Below the pieces are notes generated by a model, which did no database searches, was not told the origin of the DNA, and saw nothing but the letters and a program-made list of their open reading frames with translations. Source: Erigeron canadensis (taxonomy: Eukaryota > Streptophyta > Magnoliopsida > Asterales > Asteraceae). From it: DNA of 64,000 nt. The DNA is taken from NCBI RefSeq assembly GCF_010389155.1, contig NC_057763.1:31788645-31852644 (forward strand), in the 5' to 3' direction. A program made the position numbers and the translations under genes. This document shows, one piece after another, positions 35,446-46,955 of this stretch (within the stretch, counting starts at the first letter, position 1; each line of letters starts with the position of its first letter).

Positions 35446-36606
35446 TAACCAAAGGGAAGTATGTCGTGGGGGTGGAGAAAGCTATTGCAAATAAGACCGC
35501 TGTTTCGTGAACATTTTTGTAATAAGTTGGGTAATGGACTATTAGCGTCAGCTTGGTATGATAATTAGGGAGCTCATGGTCCGCTCATCGATCACGTGTC
35601 CCCTCGAATGATTATGGCAGCAGGGTTCCAATTGTCTTCAAAGGTTATTGAATTAATTCACAATGGTTTGTGGAAATGGCCTGTTCATTGGGTGAATTAT
35701 TTTCCGAATCTTGATGTTCCTCGTCTGATGGGTAACCAGCAAGATCAGGTTCAATGGCAAGACAGAGGCGGGCGGCTGGGTGGGTTTTCAGTTGGAAATG
35801 CCTGGGAGGTTATACGACCGAGAGCTATGGAAACTTCCTGGTTTCATCTTGTTTGGTCAGGGTGCTGTATACCGAAGCACTCTTTTCTTTTGTGGTTCGT
35901 GATGAAGAAGAAACTAAAGACTCAGGATTCACCAAGTCAATGGGACCTACAACATACTACAACTCCATTAGTATGCACGCTATGTGGACTAGAACCAGAC
36001 TCACACTCGATCTAATTTATCTTTTCATTGTTCCTATGCTTCACAGGTTTGTCTTGGTGTAAATAGGAAGGCCGACATCAATCAGAACTCCACTGATTGG
36101 GATTCGATTATTGTCAATGGCCTTATCGCCTCGGCTAAAAATAGATCGTTCTTCAGTGTTGTTGCAAAGTTAATGCAACGGTCTATTTTATTTGGCAGGA
36201 GAGAAATGCAAGACTTATCAAACAAAGGAAGAGATCGGTTGATCAGATGGTAGCGGCTGTGTTTGAAACAATTCGTGTAAACTTTATAATGACATTCAGA
36301 TTCAGAAAGACAATGAGGGTGGATCGAGCAGTTTCTGTTTGGAACTTACCTAGCTAAGGCGCTTCTAGTGTAGCCTTTGTGATTAGTCTGGTCTTTTTTT
36401 ATTTTACAGGATAGATAGGTCCATGGGGCGAGGCAGTCAGTTACCTCTGTAAATTTTCATTTGTCGTGCAGTCATCTAACTTTTTGTTCGGTTGTTGCTT
36501 TGGCCATGTATGATAAATGGTATTTGGCCATATCACCTGTATTTTTTTGTGATGTTAATATATACTCGATCACCCGGGTAAAACTGCCCTTAATTTACCC
36601 AAAAAA
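35446..36606 (+). mobile_element. 5'-truncated LINE in the fourth RLP
   Basis: Encodes the zf-RVT region: an open stretch 35596-36015 with GGFSVGNAWEVIRPRA, WFHLVWSGCCIPKHSFLLWF and CTLCGLEPDS, then a decayed end (FIWQERNARLIKQRKRS). The stop region is followed by a 3' tail and an A-run at 36601-36606. It splits the RLP sequence between SKHNSS-like and DTLYLNHMN-like codons, with an imperfect repeat AACATAATAGC/AACTAAGTAGC at the borders. Confidence 0.85.
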
Positions 36607-37491
36607 CTAAGTAGCCTTTGATACACTGTATCTAAATCATATGAACATATATATGATGAAATCCTGCCTATTCGAGCTACAAGTACCAATTTTGAGATTG
36701 GCGATAACTCTTTTCAAGATGTTTTTCCTGTCTGGTTGGGAAACGTTACCGAGCTACAAGTGCTTATTTTGAGGTCTAATAAATTCTACGGCACAACTGA
36801 TCATCAAGGTCTCAAAAACATCAGCTCAAGTTTTCTCAAGTTACGGATCATAGATCTTTCCAAACTTCGAACCCAATGAAATTAGTTTATGTTGGCAACT
36901 CATCTGCTATGGGATTCGAGATTCCTTTCAATACACTCATGTAATGATACAATGCAAAAGTGTACATTCAATTACAAGTGTTCACTTTTGCTTTGTATTA
37001 TTACAGTATTGTCTTTGAAAAATGAACACTTGTTTTTTTAGCTAAAATCTGCAGAATTTTTTATTTACGCGCCAAGAGTCCATATGAAAATTTGGAGGAC
37101 TGAAGGAGTCTCTTTGTTAAAGAGATTGGAATACTGGAATACTATTGGATATTTGGATTAAAAATTTATAATTAGCAGGCCCAAAAGATGGTAATAAATA
37201 AGCCCAATCTTCAAATTGAAAATATTTGCTATTTAACCAGTCCAATATCGTTAAAGCATATATCTTAATAACGATATATTTGATATGCATGCGATTGTTT
37301 GAGTTTTATAATAGAGTTAATTACAGAAATTGTCCCTGTCATGGACTCGTGGTACTTAGCTTGCAGGTTTCATCCTTAACTTTCATAAATTACACTTTTA
37401 GTCCAAATATCAATGTATAGTCGAAAATATCAAGCCAAATCAAAATTTTAAACTACTATGTCATATTGAATATTTGGATTTATACTAACCG

Positions 37492-37702
37492 TTAGTGGGT
37501 TGATCATGAGTATCTTTTAAGTCTACTATGTGGGTTCTGAATGAGAGTTTTTTCCAAGGTCTCTGGTTCGAGTCTTGAGTTTTTCATCTCAAGGTATTTT
37601 TCATGAAGGGTTGGAGGTCCAGCAAATTGCTGGTTAAAATTACCTCCAGCATGTCTGAATCAAAACTAACTTTATAAGAAAAATAATTAAAAAAAAAAAG
37701 AA
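37492..37702 (+). mobile_element. SINE inserted in the RLP flank copy
   Basis: A B-box-like CTGGTTCGAGTCTTGAG at about 37563 and an A-run at 37690-37700. The segment is absent from the matching flank at 28600, which shows it inserted after the flank was duplicated. A short repeat TAACC borders both ends. Confidence 0.6.
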
Positions 37703-38217
37703 TTAACCATATAATGTTCAAAAACCATGAGACTTAGCTCATTAATATTTTATTATTAAACAATAAGTGTCAGGTTTGAGTCTTACTTTAGGTCTATTTC
37801 AGGATGGTCACATGTATTTAATTTTTATATATGATGAGTGTTGGTGAATTTCTCATCCAGATATCAAAAAGTTTAAATTAAAGGTCTATTTTGTTTCTGT
37901 AAGAGCTTTGTTAGACAATGTACGATAAACTTTCCGATTATTATAAGTAATTCACATCATTTTTTTTAAAAAAAAGGAAAGATGTTTTCACATGTAACGC
38001 TATGTGTTTGGTCGTATATAGATCCAAAATCTAAACCAATTAAATATAACGAAAAAAGAACACATCTCAATGTAATATTTAATTAATCCCTCGGGCTAAA
38101 ATTAAAGGTAAAGTAGACATTGTGTCATATATATGACGTTGTGTAAAAGCCGAAGCTTCCTTCCCACGTCTATGACAAGGTCCACATCTTCATCCATAGC
38201 CCTGTTCATCACACTCT

Positions 38218-38353
38218 GTCTATAAATTACAAACTCATTCATTCGTACTCTTCACTTACCTTCTCTTAAATATTGCTTTCTCTTTCCTTTTCTAAAGAAA
38301 GGCAATATTTGTAAACACTCCATATATATATCATCCTCATAATATTCACATAA
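38218..38353 (+). promoter_or_regulatory. Promoter of the first HMA gene
   Basis: A TATA box TCTATAAATTAC at 38216-38227 and a CT-rich leader. Upstream AAGCTTCCTTCCCACGTCTATGAC near 38151 is a diverged form of the block shared by the other family promoters. Confidence 0.55.
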
Positions 38354-39347
38354 ATGGCAAAGGTACAAGTTTTTATTTATTATTGATTTAATTAGTTTGA
38401 TTATGTATTGGGCTTTTATTTGAATATTAATTAGTTGAACTCAGTTTGTGTAACTTTATTGATTTTGTAGCAAAAGATCGTTGTGAAGGTGGTCATGAAC
38501 ACAAACAAGAAAGCCCGTAAAGCTTTGAAAATTGCTGTTAGTCTCCCTGGTAAGATCACGTTCCATTTACTTTCTTCTTTTCTTTTTTTTTTTTGATTTC
38601 ACAACTTTTATATGCTACTCTTTTTGTCCCCAAAAAACCATTCACTTTTAACTTTTTGAAATTGATTTCTCTTTTTCAATCTTAGATCTTAAATATAATC
38701 ATTTGCAATATATAATACTTGAGAAAGTTATACAAAAAAATGTACATTTAAAGGTAAATGGCCAGGAACCCTTATTAGTACCATAGAGTAATATTTCCTC
38801 TCAATCTAACAACCCTTCAACGTCGTAAGACCCCAGAAACCTTGACTGGTTTAATATGTTTTTGCAGGGATTCAAACCTAGATGATTAAATAAATGCACA
38901 TTTAAAATTGAATCTATTCATATATTTTGTGTTTAAGTACTTATAAAACCCAACCAAATAAATTTAAGGTCAAAGATGAAAAAGACATACTTTAAAAAGT
39001 TAAGAGTAAACAAAAAAAACTTTTTGGCGGACGAAGTTTTGTAATTTAGTTTGTATATTTGATCAATTAAACTAAATATAAATCTGAATTTTGATTGAAC
39101 AGGAGTTGAGTCAGCATCATTCGTTGGATCAGACAAAGATCAGATAGCAGTGACCGGGGAAGGAATTGACTCGGTCGAACTAACCACTTTGCTAAGGAAA
39201 GGTGTTGGATATACCGAGCTAGTGAGTGTTGGTCCAGAGAAGAAACCAGAAGCCAAGAAACCTGATGAGGGGCAAGCAGTGCAATATTATCCTTACCAAT
39301 ACTATTATAATGGCTATGACGTGCCTTATTACTATTATGTATATTAA
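38354..39347 (+). CDS. Small HMA-domain protein, copy 1 (no CxxC)
   Basis: Three exons: 38354-38362 (only M-A-K), 38471-38549 and 39103-39347; 110 residues. It has the beta-alpha-beta-beta-alpha-beta HMA (heavy-metal-associated) fold over residues 4-70: KIVVKVVMN, KARKALKIA, GVESASFVG, DQIAVTGEGIDSVELTTLL, YTELVSVGP. The metal loop MxCxxC is replaced by MNTNKKARK, so classic metal binding is not expected. The tail is Lys/Glu/Pro-rich, then Tyr-rich (YQYYYNGYDVPYYYYVY), with no CaaX box, unlike HIPP proteins. Small plant HMA proteins of this type are of unclear function; relatives are effector targets in other plants (family knowledge). Intron 2 contains a SINE. Confidence 0.88.
38750..38890 (-). 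mobile_element. SINE fragment in intron 2 of HMA copy 1
   Basis: The minus strand has a B-box-like GGTTTGAATCCCTG at about 38866-38880, and then GGTTCCTGGCCATTTACCTT, shared with the element at 39590-39822. Confidence 0.5.
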
Positions 39348-39589
39348 AAATGAGATATTGTAAGATTTCTTCAACAATTGAGAGAAAACCTTCATGTGTA
39401 AATGGAATAATTTGAAAGGTTTCGACAATTTGCGAGAATTTCCACTGCCTAAACGTTGTGTTGATTTCATATCTCAATTTTGCTGTGTTGCTAACCAATA
39501 CGACATCAAAGGTAATAATTTGGCATTATGTGCGTTGGCTCATCAATCAAAAGATTATGAGTTTAAATACACACACAAAAAAAAAAAAA

Positions 39590-39822
39590 AAAAGAGAGGT
39601 AAATGGGTGGGAACCCTCTGGTCCCATGTACCATTTTGGTACTCAGAGCATATACCGCATAAAACTCATATCCGGTAAGTCACTATCCTCATACATGGGA
39701 TCACAAGATATAGTTTATCCACTTGTTTTTAACAAGTTTTGAACATGTGACCTCTACCCTTTATCTGTAGGACCATGTAATCACATGATGGTGTTACCAC
39801 TGGGGTTTCACCCCGTTGGTGA
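39590..39822 (-). mobile_element. SINE downstream of HMA copy 1
   Basis: On the minus strand: A-box-like CCAGTGGTAACACC, B-box-like GAGGTCACATGTTCAAAAC, a body ending GGTTCCCACCCATTTACCTC, then a T-run. Same family as 38750-38890. Confidence 0.55.
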
Positions 39823-39892
39823 GTTTAAATACATAAATCATAATTGTGTGAATAATTATGCGTGATTTTAATATATATATATATATATATAT

Positions 39893-40071
39893 TTGACAAA
39901 AGTGAGTATTAGGCTGTTATGCATCCAACTTGGGTGAAAAATCTCTCACATACAAATTTTTTAATAATTTGAATAAATGTTTTGGCCCCCACGCTTTTTA
40001 TGTTTTAAAAAAAGCTATGTGGGGAGTTTTTCACCCAACTTGAGTGCTTAATAGCCTCATATTCCCTTTTC
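39893..40071. mobile_element. Mutator-type MITE, copy 2, in a (TA)n tract
   Basis: Same family as 30047-30225 (CAACTTGGGTGAAAAA and complement TTTTTCACCCAACTTGAG). It is flanked on both sides by (TA)n, which hides the target duplication. Confidence 0.75.
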
Positions 40072-40103
40072 CATATATATATATATATATATATGTTATA
40101 GGT

Positions 40104-40290
40104 AAAATAAAACAAGTTTTAAAGTAAACAATAAGTTTTTTTCACTAACAATTACAGTGCATCATGAATATTATCGTGCATCAGTTGTTTCGTGAATCTT
40201 CGTGGATCAATTTAACAATGATCTAAGAGTCAAGATCTTGTTTTATTTGTTTTATTTCAATACTTGTTTTACAATACCTAACCCCTATAT
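40104..40290. mobile_element. MITE, same family as in KNL1 intron 1
   Basis: TAGGTAAAATAAAACAAG at the left and CTTGTTTTACAATACCTA at the right. The interior shares GTGCATCA and CGTGAATCTTCGTG with 10820-11050. Confidence 0.7.
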
Positions 40291-40399
40291 ATTTAACATA
40301 AAGATAATATAGTTTCGCTGATATATACTAGAGGATAAATCAATGCAATTGAAGAAAGTAATGAATTCCCTTACAAAACAACTACTGCGAGAGCCATTA

Positions 40400-40754
40400 G
40401 GGGCAAGGGGGTAGTCGACTTGTTTTATCGGCAAAAACCATCGGTAAGGATCGGCTTTTCGGCTATACTATAGCATCTGCATCGGCTTGTATTGGCAAAC
40501 ATTGGCAAGATACATCGGCTAGTTTTGACCGATGAAAATGAACGTTGGTAGCAAAGAATTGACAAGTTTTTTTTGTCTCTTTCCTTTTAGCAAGTTAGAT
40601 AGGCTCTTTGGCAAGAACTGGCAAAAAATGCCACTACACCATATAATTTAGCGAGGAATTGGCAAAAAAAAATCAGCAAGTACAAATGGCATGCTCCTAT
40701 AGGTTAGAAAGTTGCCAAAGAACCGATTATATATCGGCACTACATCCTTGCCCC
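40400..40754. mobile_element. 355-bp Tourist-like MITE
   Basis: Inverted termini GGGGCAAGGGGGTAGT and ACTACATCCTTGCCCC, with TTA on both sides (40397-40399 and 40755-40757). A 3-bp TTA duplication is the PIF/Harbinger hallmark. The interior is rich in ATCGGC and TTGGCAA repeats. Confidence 0.75.
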
Positions 40755-40859
40755 TTATAAATGGAAATAAGACATTTTGTGATAATATAACTATATAAGG
40801 TCATGTAGATAGATGTTATATTATATTAATCATGAATTATAAATAATACAAGTAAGTGA

Positions 40860-41170
40860 TATTACCTAATGTAAAAAATATCGGTGGTACAGTAGCTCTT
40901 CTATACAACTGGAATGAAAAGGAAAGGATATACTCTGTTTTCATAGTTACTGTACATACTTACATTTATCCCAGATGTTACCACCAAACGAAAATATCGT
41001 TACATTAATTGGTCAGTTTACAATCGAACGACACGTATATGATTTTGATGAATAATTCAATTCAATTCAATTCAATATATAAATCGACAATAAACTAGTC
41101 CAACTTAAACAACCCCACAGGTAACAAGTCAAAGTAAACGTCGAATATTTATGTTAACTCAATGATAATA
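40860..41170. repeat. HMA unit flank, copy A (matches 46956-47820)
   Basis: Shares CTATACAACTGGAATGAAAA, GGAAAGGATAT, TTTTGATGAATAATTCAA and GTCCAACTTAAACA in order with 46956-47820. This suggests a tandem segmental duplication that included an HMA gene. Confidence 0.7.
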
Positions 41171-41346
41171 AAATATAATTTAGACAAATCAAAACAGTTG
41201 ATTTGTACCTAAACAAAATACAATATCAAGAATAAGGTTAACGCATTTTTTTATGAAGATCCGTTCACGACCAAAGCTACCTTTATACCATAATCATCAC
41301 ACAAAAAATTTTGGTAGGTTGTGTTGGAATGACTATTTAGAAAATA

Positions 41347-41766
41347 CGAGCATTATATCCGCACGTTGCGACGAATACTATAGACATGGTATCTAAGGTC
41401 ATGACTACCGAAAATAGTATAAGTGGACAATCCAATAAGCAATATACTACGATGGATAATGTAGCTGAAATAGTTAATTGCGCAATCAATTAAACAAGAT
41501 ACTACAATGGATAACAGAGTCATTTATTTTTCAAAAACAAATACTATAATGCCATCTAGAATCAAAGAGAGTGGGTGTGTGTTGTTTTAATAGGTATAAT
41601 AAAATCAAATATTTTGTGTGTGTTGTTTTGACAGAGAGAAAAAGAGAAGGGGGATGTTTGTGTTTTGCATTAAGAAGAAAGGTAAGTTGGTAAATTTTCA
41701 TGTCTTTAAAAATTCTAAACTTTCAACACCACACTTATAATTTTTACGAGTATAAGGGAGTATAGA
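41347..41766 (-). mobile_element. Non-autonomous Helitron (420 bp)
   Basis: Minus-strand 5' end A|TCTATACTCCC at 41766. The 3' end has hairpin CGC-AACGT-GCG, then GATATAATGCTCG next to a host T at 41346. Internal sequence resembles the 256-bp elements near 5.1-5.7 kb (GTTGAAAGTTT, AAAACACAAACA). Confidence 0.6.
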
Positions 41767-41879
41767 TAAACTCACCCAATGGATGCACCAATTATAAGTC
41801 GATGGGTAAAATATATGGTTTAGGATTCTTTAAAGTTGATCCAACTTTACCAATAAAGTTGGATTCACTTTAGAGAATC

Positions 41880-42035
41880 CCAATACAAAATTCTTCAGCC
41901 AGACTAGTATACATGTGAAACTCAACCACCTAATAATCCTCTAATTATCTCAAGTATGTTTCTTGTAAGATTCGAATCAAGAACCTCTCCTAAAAAGTGA
42001 CAGTTGGTGGCCATTGGGTTATACCCAATGGTTCT
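41880..42035 (-). mobile_element. SINE-like element
   Basis: Minus strand: CCAATGGCCACCAACTGTC followed by B-box-like TTGATTCGAATCTTAC. Ends not defined. Confidence 0.4.
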
Positions 42036-43063
42036 TAAATAGTATTTATACATAGCTAATTAGCTATGTATGATAAGCTCATTACATGTCCGCATTATAG
42101 TGAGTTTTGCTAAACAGTTTTTTATATGAAATAATGAAATATACAACTTATTTACTTACAAAATTCAAGAGGTGGGTTTTTTTATATTAAAGATACAATT
42201 TTTTTTTATACATATTAACATTTTACTTATAGCATACTGCATATATAAGTATTTTAGGTGAGAAATTTTTCTTTGGACCAAATAAATTAATGATTAATAT
42301 TGTATCTTTAAGAAGAAAAACAAACTGATTAGCATCCTATCATCGTTAATCTATTTCTTAAGTGTATATGGAATGAATCGGATAGGAAAGGATATTAACG
42401 TCGTAATCGTTTCAAAGTCTCACTAACATGTAGTGGTATGACCGTTAAGTAATAAGTTAAAAACATCAAGTATCTGATAAATTGAAATTGGATTGAAATC
42501 ACTATCAGTAAGTAAATTCAGTCTCTGTTTTAGACCTTGTGTTAATTAGAAATGAATATTATAGTTTGAATATAAGGAAACCGGTTAAAAAGCATTCAAA
42601 CTTAAACTTAAAGTAATATTATCTTGATGTTGAAGTTGAACACTTACTTTGATTTAATTTTGCTAATGATTACTAAACATTTTATCAGTGTTTGCCATAT
42701 TATCTCCCCATATCATTGAGAATTAATAGAGGCCAAACTTACACTTGACATGGATTGAACCTCGTCTATGAGAAAAAAAAACTTGGTTGACTCATCGTTG
42801 AACCATGGATCATTGTCAAGATTAATATAGTTAACTCTGATACTTTGATGCATCTCTTTCCCTAAAAAGATAACCGTAAAGAATTGTAAAAAAAAAAATT
42901 TATATAATCCTTCACATTTTCAACTTATGTTGTTGGTGACATAGAAAATCTCTAAATATAAAGAAAAATTAAAACCATTTCAAGTATAAAGTCTCTCAAG
43001 TTTAAGCCGTCTCCAATCATACATGACTCCAAATATTAAGGAAACATAAGTTTTTTATAACTA

Positions 43064-43359
43064 CTAGCTTATTGTCTGCACGTTGCAGCAACTTCAGTTT
43101 ATAGCACGCGAAATGCCGTAATGATATTAATTTAGAAGATGTTTAAAATATTTTTACCTTCGTTCCGCTAGATCATGCCATATATTCCATATTTCCATCA
43201 ATCTATCAAACAAAAAAATTAACAAAAACTAAGACGATTATAAACTAGTCCTTAACAACAATTAAGAGACAGATAGTGCGTGATAAGAAGGGGTAGTTTA
43301 GGAATATCCAGAAAATTGCTTAATGTTTTAATGTTATCCTCTTTATAGAAAGATATAGA
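43064..43359 (-). mobile_element. Non-autonomous Helitron (296 bp)
   Basis: Minus-strand 5' end A|TCTATATCTTTC at 43359; the 3' end has hairpin CTGC-AACGT-GCAG, then ACAATAAG and CTAG next to a host T. Confidence 0.6.
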
Positions 43360-43454
43360 TTAAGAAAATTTAGAATGTTATTAGGTAAGGCAAGTTTCCT
43401 AAAAGTAGAGACAAGTGTTTGGTTAAATTATTATTATTATTATTATTTTTAACA

Positions 43455-43715
43455 TCTGCATAAAATATTATAACGGGAGGTTTATACTATGTTTTCTTAA
43501 CTGGATGTCCGGATACACGCTATAAAACCTCTTACCCATACCTAGTAGGAGGACCCCCCCCCCCCCCTCCCTTCAAATTAATTCGTCAAAAGATACAATA
43601 GTTAATATGAGTAAACTTTGTCTTCTCAGGACTCGAACCTATAATTTCCTAGATCCAGCCTTCATTGGAAGGACTTTGTTTTGCCACTAGATTATTAACT
43701 CAATGACAATTAAAT
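43455..43715 (-). mobile_element. SINE-like element
   Basis: Minus strand: A-box-like CTAGTGGCAAAAC and a consensus B box GGTTCGAGTCC at about 43630. A G/C homopolymer (C run at 43554-43567) lies in the body. Confidence 0.5.
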
Positions 43716-44514
43716 TATTTAAATAAGAACAATTGAGAGGTTTTTAGATTAGCATAATTAAAACGATATATTAGTACCTTTGGCAACACTGACGGTCACT
43801 AATTAAAGTGATTAGTAATAATGTAGTTAAAAAATCAAATAGAATGACAAACATATAATTGTTTAAAATTTAAAATAAATGTTTTTTAACGGAGAGTGAT
43901 ATTTATAAAAAAAAATTTAACCATCTATAACAAAAATACAAATTTTATTGTATAGTGTACAACTGTATTATGCATAAATCATTATAAATTGCTAAAGATT
44001 GTTGTAGCAATATCACTTCATTTTTTTAACCGGCTGCTTAAGATTCAAACATATAAAAAAATTATTTGTTTTTAGTTAAGACAGTATCTAAAACATGAGA
44101 TTACGTTTACGTAATGAATTAATTAATACTTGAAAGACAAAAATCAAAAGTTTCATTCTCTTTCCATGTAAGACCAGATGTTCCTTTCTATCTTAAATGA
44201 AACCTGAAAACAATTTGTTTACATCATCATGATAGATATATGACTGTATACATCTTAATTTCCCTCATACACTAGGTATTAGAATTCAAAATCAATGAAA
44301 AAAGGACATTCAATATTCTTTATTTAGTTATTTTGATTCTGATATATATGTCTAGTTTCTTGAGAAAAATATTAAAGTTGTACGTCGATCAATTCCTTTC
44401 TAACATATTTTAATAGTTCCATTCTAACCGTGTTAACTCATCAAATTGCTCGAAACCATGCTAACATGTATCAAAAAGTAATTGTTTTCTTACGGTCATA
44501 ATAGGCCGGGTACA

Positions 44515-44640
44515 CTATTTGGGCCTTCTTGGGCCATGGCGTTGACGTCGTCTCTCATGAGTCGTGACTCATCATCCACCACGTAAACATCAATCAATCA
44601 TTCAATTTAATTAGCTATTTACGTATATGTAGGGACTTTG
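44515..44640 (+). promoter_or_regulatory. Orphan HMA-family promoter
   Basis: GGGCCATGGCGTTGACGTC at 44531-44549, followed by GTCTCTCATGA, is nearly identical to the block upstream of HMA copy 3 and close to that of copy 2. No HMA exon follows within 6 kb. The next 150 bp holds an unrelated fragment, so the coding part seems deleted or replaced. Confidence 0.65.
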
Positions 44641-44799
44641 GTTTGTTAGCAAGAGGATGTTCTAAAGATTGGCTTCTACAAAAATTCGGATCCCAGATTT
44701 TTCACTACCGTATTCCTTATTGCCGCCCTCATGAAATATTCGTAGTTGATAATGGTGAAAATTAAGGAAGTCATTTTGTAAAGTGATAAGAAATTCTAG

Positions 44800-45900
44800 A
44801 ATTTAAGGGTGCTTTTGTTTGTAGAAAACACTTTTGTTTTTCATTTTTGTATTTTAAGAAAAAAATACAAAAAACAAGTTCTAATAATAGTTTTCTAAAT
44901 ATATTTTAAATAAAACAGAAAATAATGTTTTCCACAATTCAATGGAAAACTTGAAAACATCTTTTTTTTTTCATTTTTCATTTTTCCATTTCCCCTTCCC
45001 CCTTCCCTCACATCTCTAATATGTTTTCTAGTTATCTAATTAGAATACGTTTTCAAAATTTTTATTTGTTTTTAAAAATAAAACCCTTTTTGTTTTCTAG
45101 AATATTAGAAATGAAAAATCTGAAAACATTTTTTACAACCAAACGGACCTGGTGCGTTTAATTCGAGAAAAATACCCCTTGTTTTCTAATAACACATGGA
45201 AAACAGAAAACGCATTCAAATCATAGTTTTTACAAAAGTGTTATCTGTTTTAAATGTTTTTTTATGAAAACAGAAAACATTCTTTTTCACTTTTTAATAG
45301 AAAATTAAAAATCACTTTTTTTAATTGTTTTTCACTTTTCAAAATTCTGAAAACCTCAATGTGATATCGATTTTCTAGTTTTGAACGCGTTTTTAAAATT
45401 TTCATTTGTTTTCTATAAATGTAAAACTCCTTTCATTTTTAAAAAAATTAGAAATGAAAAATTTAAAAATATTTTTCCACAAGTGAATCCTCCATAAGAT
45501 TTGACATTAAAAATGGTTGGTTTTTCATTGAGGCTTGATAGGCGCAACCGCGCAAGAGAAATTCATACAGTTCATAAATAAATTAAAAAATCATCATTGC
45601 AAAAAATTATATGCAAAAAGTTATATGACTCGCGGTCAATAAGCAAAAAATCGTGATATTCCTAATGCAATATCTTTGATGTTAATTATCATGATTTTTC
45701 GGTTTTAATAAGTATATTAGAATAGACTTAGGCATCCCAGATTTTATCCAAGGTTTTGAGTTTGATCCTTAGGTATGGTAAGTCTTGGGGTTTTTTCCTC
45801 CGAATACTTGTAACGACACATCGTCAACATCTCGTTGTCTAGGGTATGTGCAAGGCTTCACCATTATACGGTAAGGTTTCCCTGATATTGCATACCGACT
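44800..45900. other. AT-rich repeat DNA with a SINE-like end
   Basis: 44810-45480 is rich in GAAAAC/GTTTTC runs with partial inverted symmetry (MITE-like, ends undefined). 45700-45920 has B-box-like GAGTTTGATCC and an A-run, suggesting a plus-strand SINE. No gene seen. Confidence 0.4.
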
Positions 45901-45994
45901 GAATGTTCGAAAAAAAACACCTTTTATTATTTTATTCATTTAACCCATTAAAAGATACATTCATAATAAGGTGGATGACATCTTTAATTAGCTT

Positions 45995-46172
45995 GAGGAA
46001 AGTGAGTATAAGACTTTTATATATTCAACTTAGGTGAAATATTTAATACATACTAATTTTTTAATATTTTAAATAAATGTTTGGACCTCCATATTTTATA
46101 TATTATAAAAAATTGTATATAAAAGATTTTTCACTAAACTTATATGTGTAATAGTCTCATATTTTCATCCCC
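45995..46172. mobile_element. 178-bp Mutator-type MITE, copy 3
   Basis: Same family as 30047-30225 (AAAGTGAGTATAAGAC at the left, AGTCTCATATTTTCATC at the right). A perfect 9-bp target duplication AATTAGCTT lies at 45986-45994 and 46173-46181. Confidence 0.85.
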
Positions 46173-46332
46173 AATTAGCTTACTAGTTTGGAAATTGGGA
46201 AGTATGTAAATTGTTTGTTTTGTCTTGTTAGATTACAAATTAAAACTTATGAAAAATAATTGAAAAACTCATGAAAGGTAGGTGTGTTAAATTGGATCTA
46301 AGAATCTAAGATCCTATTATATTATATTATAA

Positions 46333-46847
46333 TCTATTTAAAATATTTTTACGTGAATAATGAACCTAGTTGGCTGGTCGTTGGCTCAGCAGCCTGCCTG
46401 TCTAGTGTTTTTTTTTTTGTTTTTATCTTTTTTCCAATTTTTGTGTTTAAGTTAACATGTTGTGTACATATTAGCTTTAACTTCTTAGGTTTTATTTTTC
46501 ATTTTATTTAGGATGGTAATATTTTAGTTTTTCAAACTTTAACCACTAAATCCTTTTAAGAATTTTTATTTTTATCATTAAAGTTTTATGTTTAACGATT
46601 CATGTGATAAAACTTTAGTTTATTTTAATTTTCACAATCAAAGTTTTTAGCTTTTTAATTTTATCTTCCAAGAACATTGCAATTTTATATTTCGCTATCG
46701 AAGTTTTATGTTTTAACATTAACGGTGTATTTTTTAACGATATGTTTTTTTTTATCTAATGGTAACATTGACATTTTAGAATTAAATAATCACATTCAAG
46801 TCTATGTTCGGTTGTTATCCCCGGTCAACGTCCGGGTATAACACTAG
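46333..46847 (+). mobile_element. Helitron-type element, 3' end clear
   Basis: The 3' end has CCCGG-TCAACGT-CCGGG, then TATAACA and CTAG next to a host T at 46848. The proposed 5' end A|TCTATTT at 46333 is weak. The interior has repeated AAGTTTTATGTTT. Confidence 0.5.
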
Positions 46848-46955
46848 TTCTTGTTAGATGATAAAACTAATAACAATTGGAATTGGAAGTAAAAGTAAGA
46901 TAATTTCTTATGATACAATTAAGGTTATGTGGGTATATATTATATTAGTATTAAT

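Larger units (their letters stand above)
33949..36950 (+). pseudogene. Fourth RLP copy, dismantled by a solo LTR and a LINE
   Basis: Remnants in three pieces: 33949-34809, 35271-35445 and 36607-36950. The first starts MKIIFCIYLLLVLIS and breaks at once in the N-cap. It resumes at 34063 with CCLWDGVTCSNKGHVIG and early LRRs, then stops at 34560 and decays. The second carries the SLASLSELFLLDVSDN region. The third keeps only a fragment of late LRRs (FEIGDNSFQDVFPVWLG, VLILRSNKFYGT) after a large internal loss, and ends before any island or membrane helix. The closest copy is the pseudogene at 24766. Confidence 0.88.

Noticed and set aside
35596..36015. A 139-codon open frame that looks like a host gene
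   Set aside because: It is the zinc-binding part of a LINE reverse transcriptase, with a poly(A) end downstream, inserted in an RLP pseudogene.
44650..44800. Possible HMA coding remnant after the orphan promoter
   Set aside because: Translation in all frames gave none of the HMA core motifs; a faint integrase-like string is too short to name.
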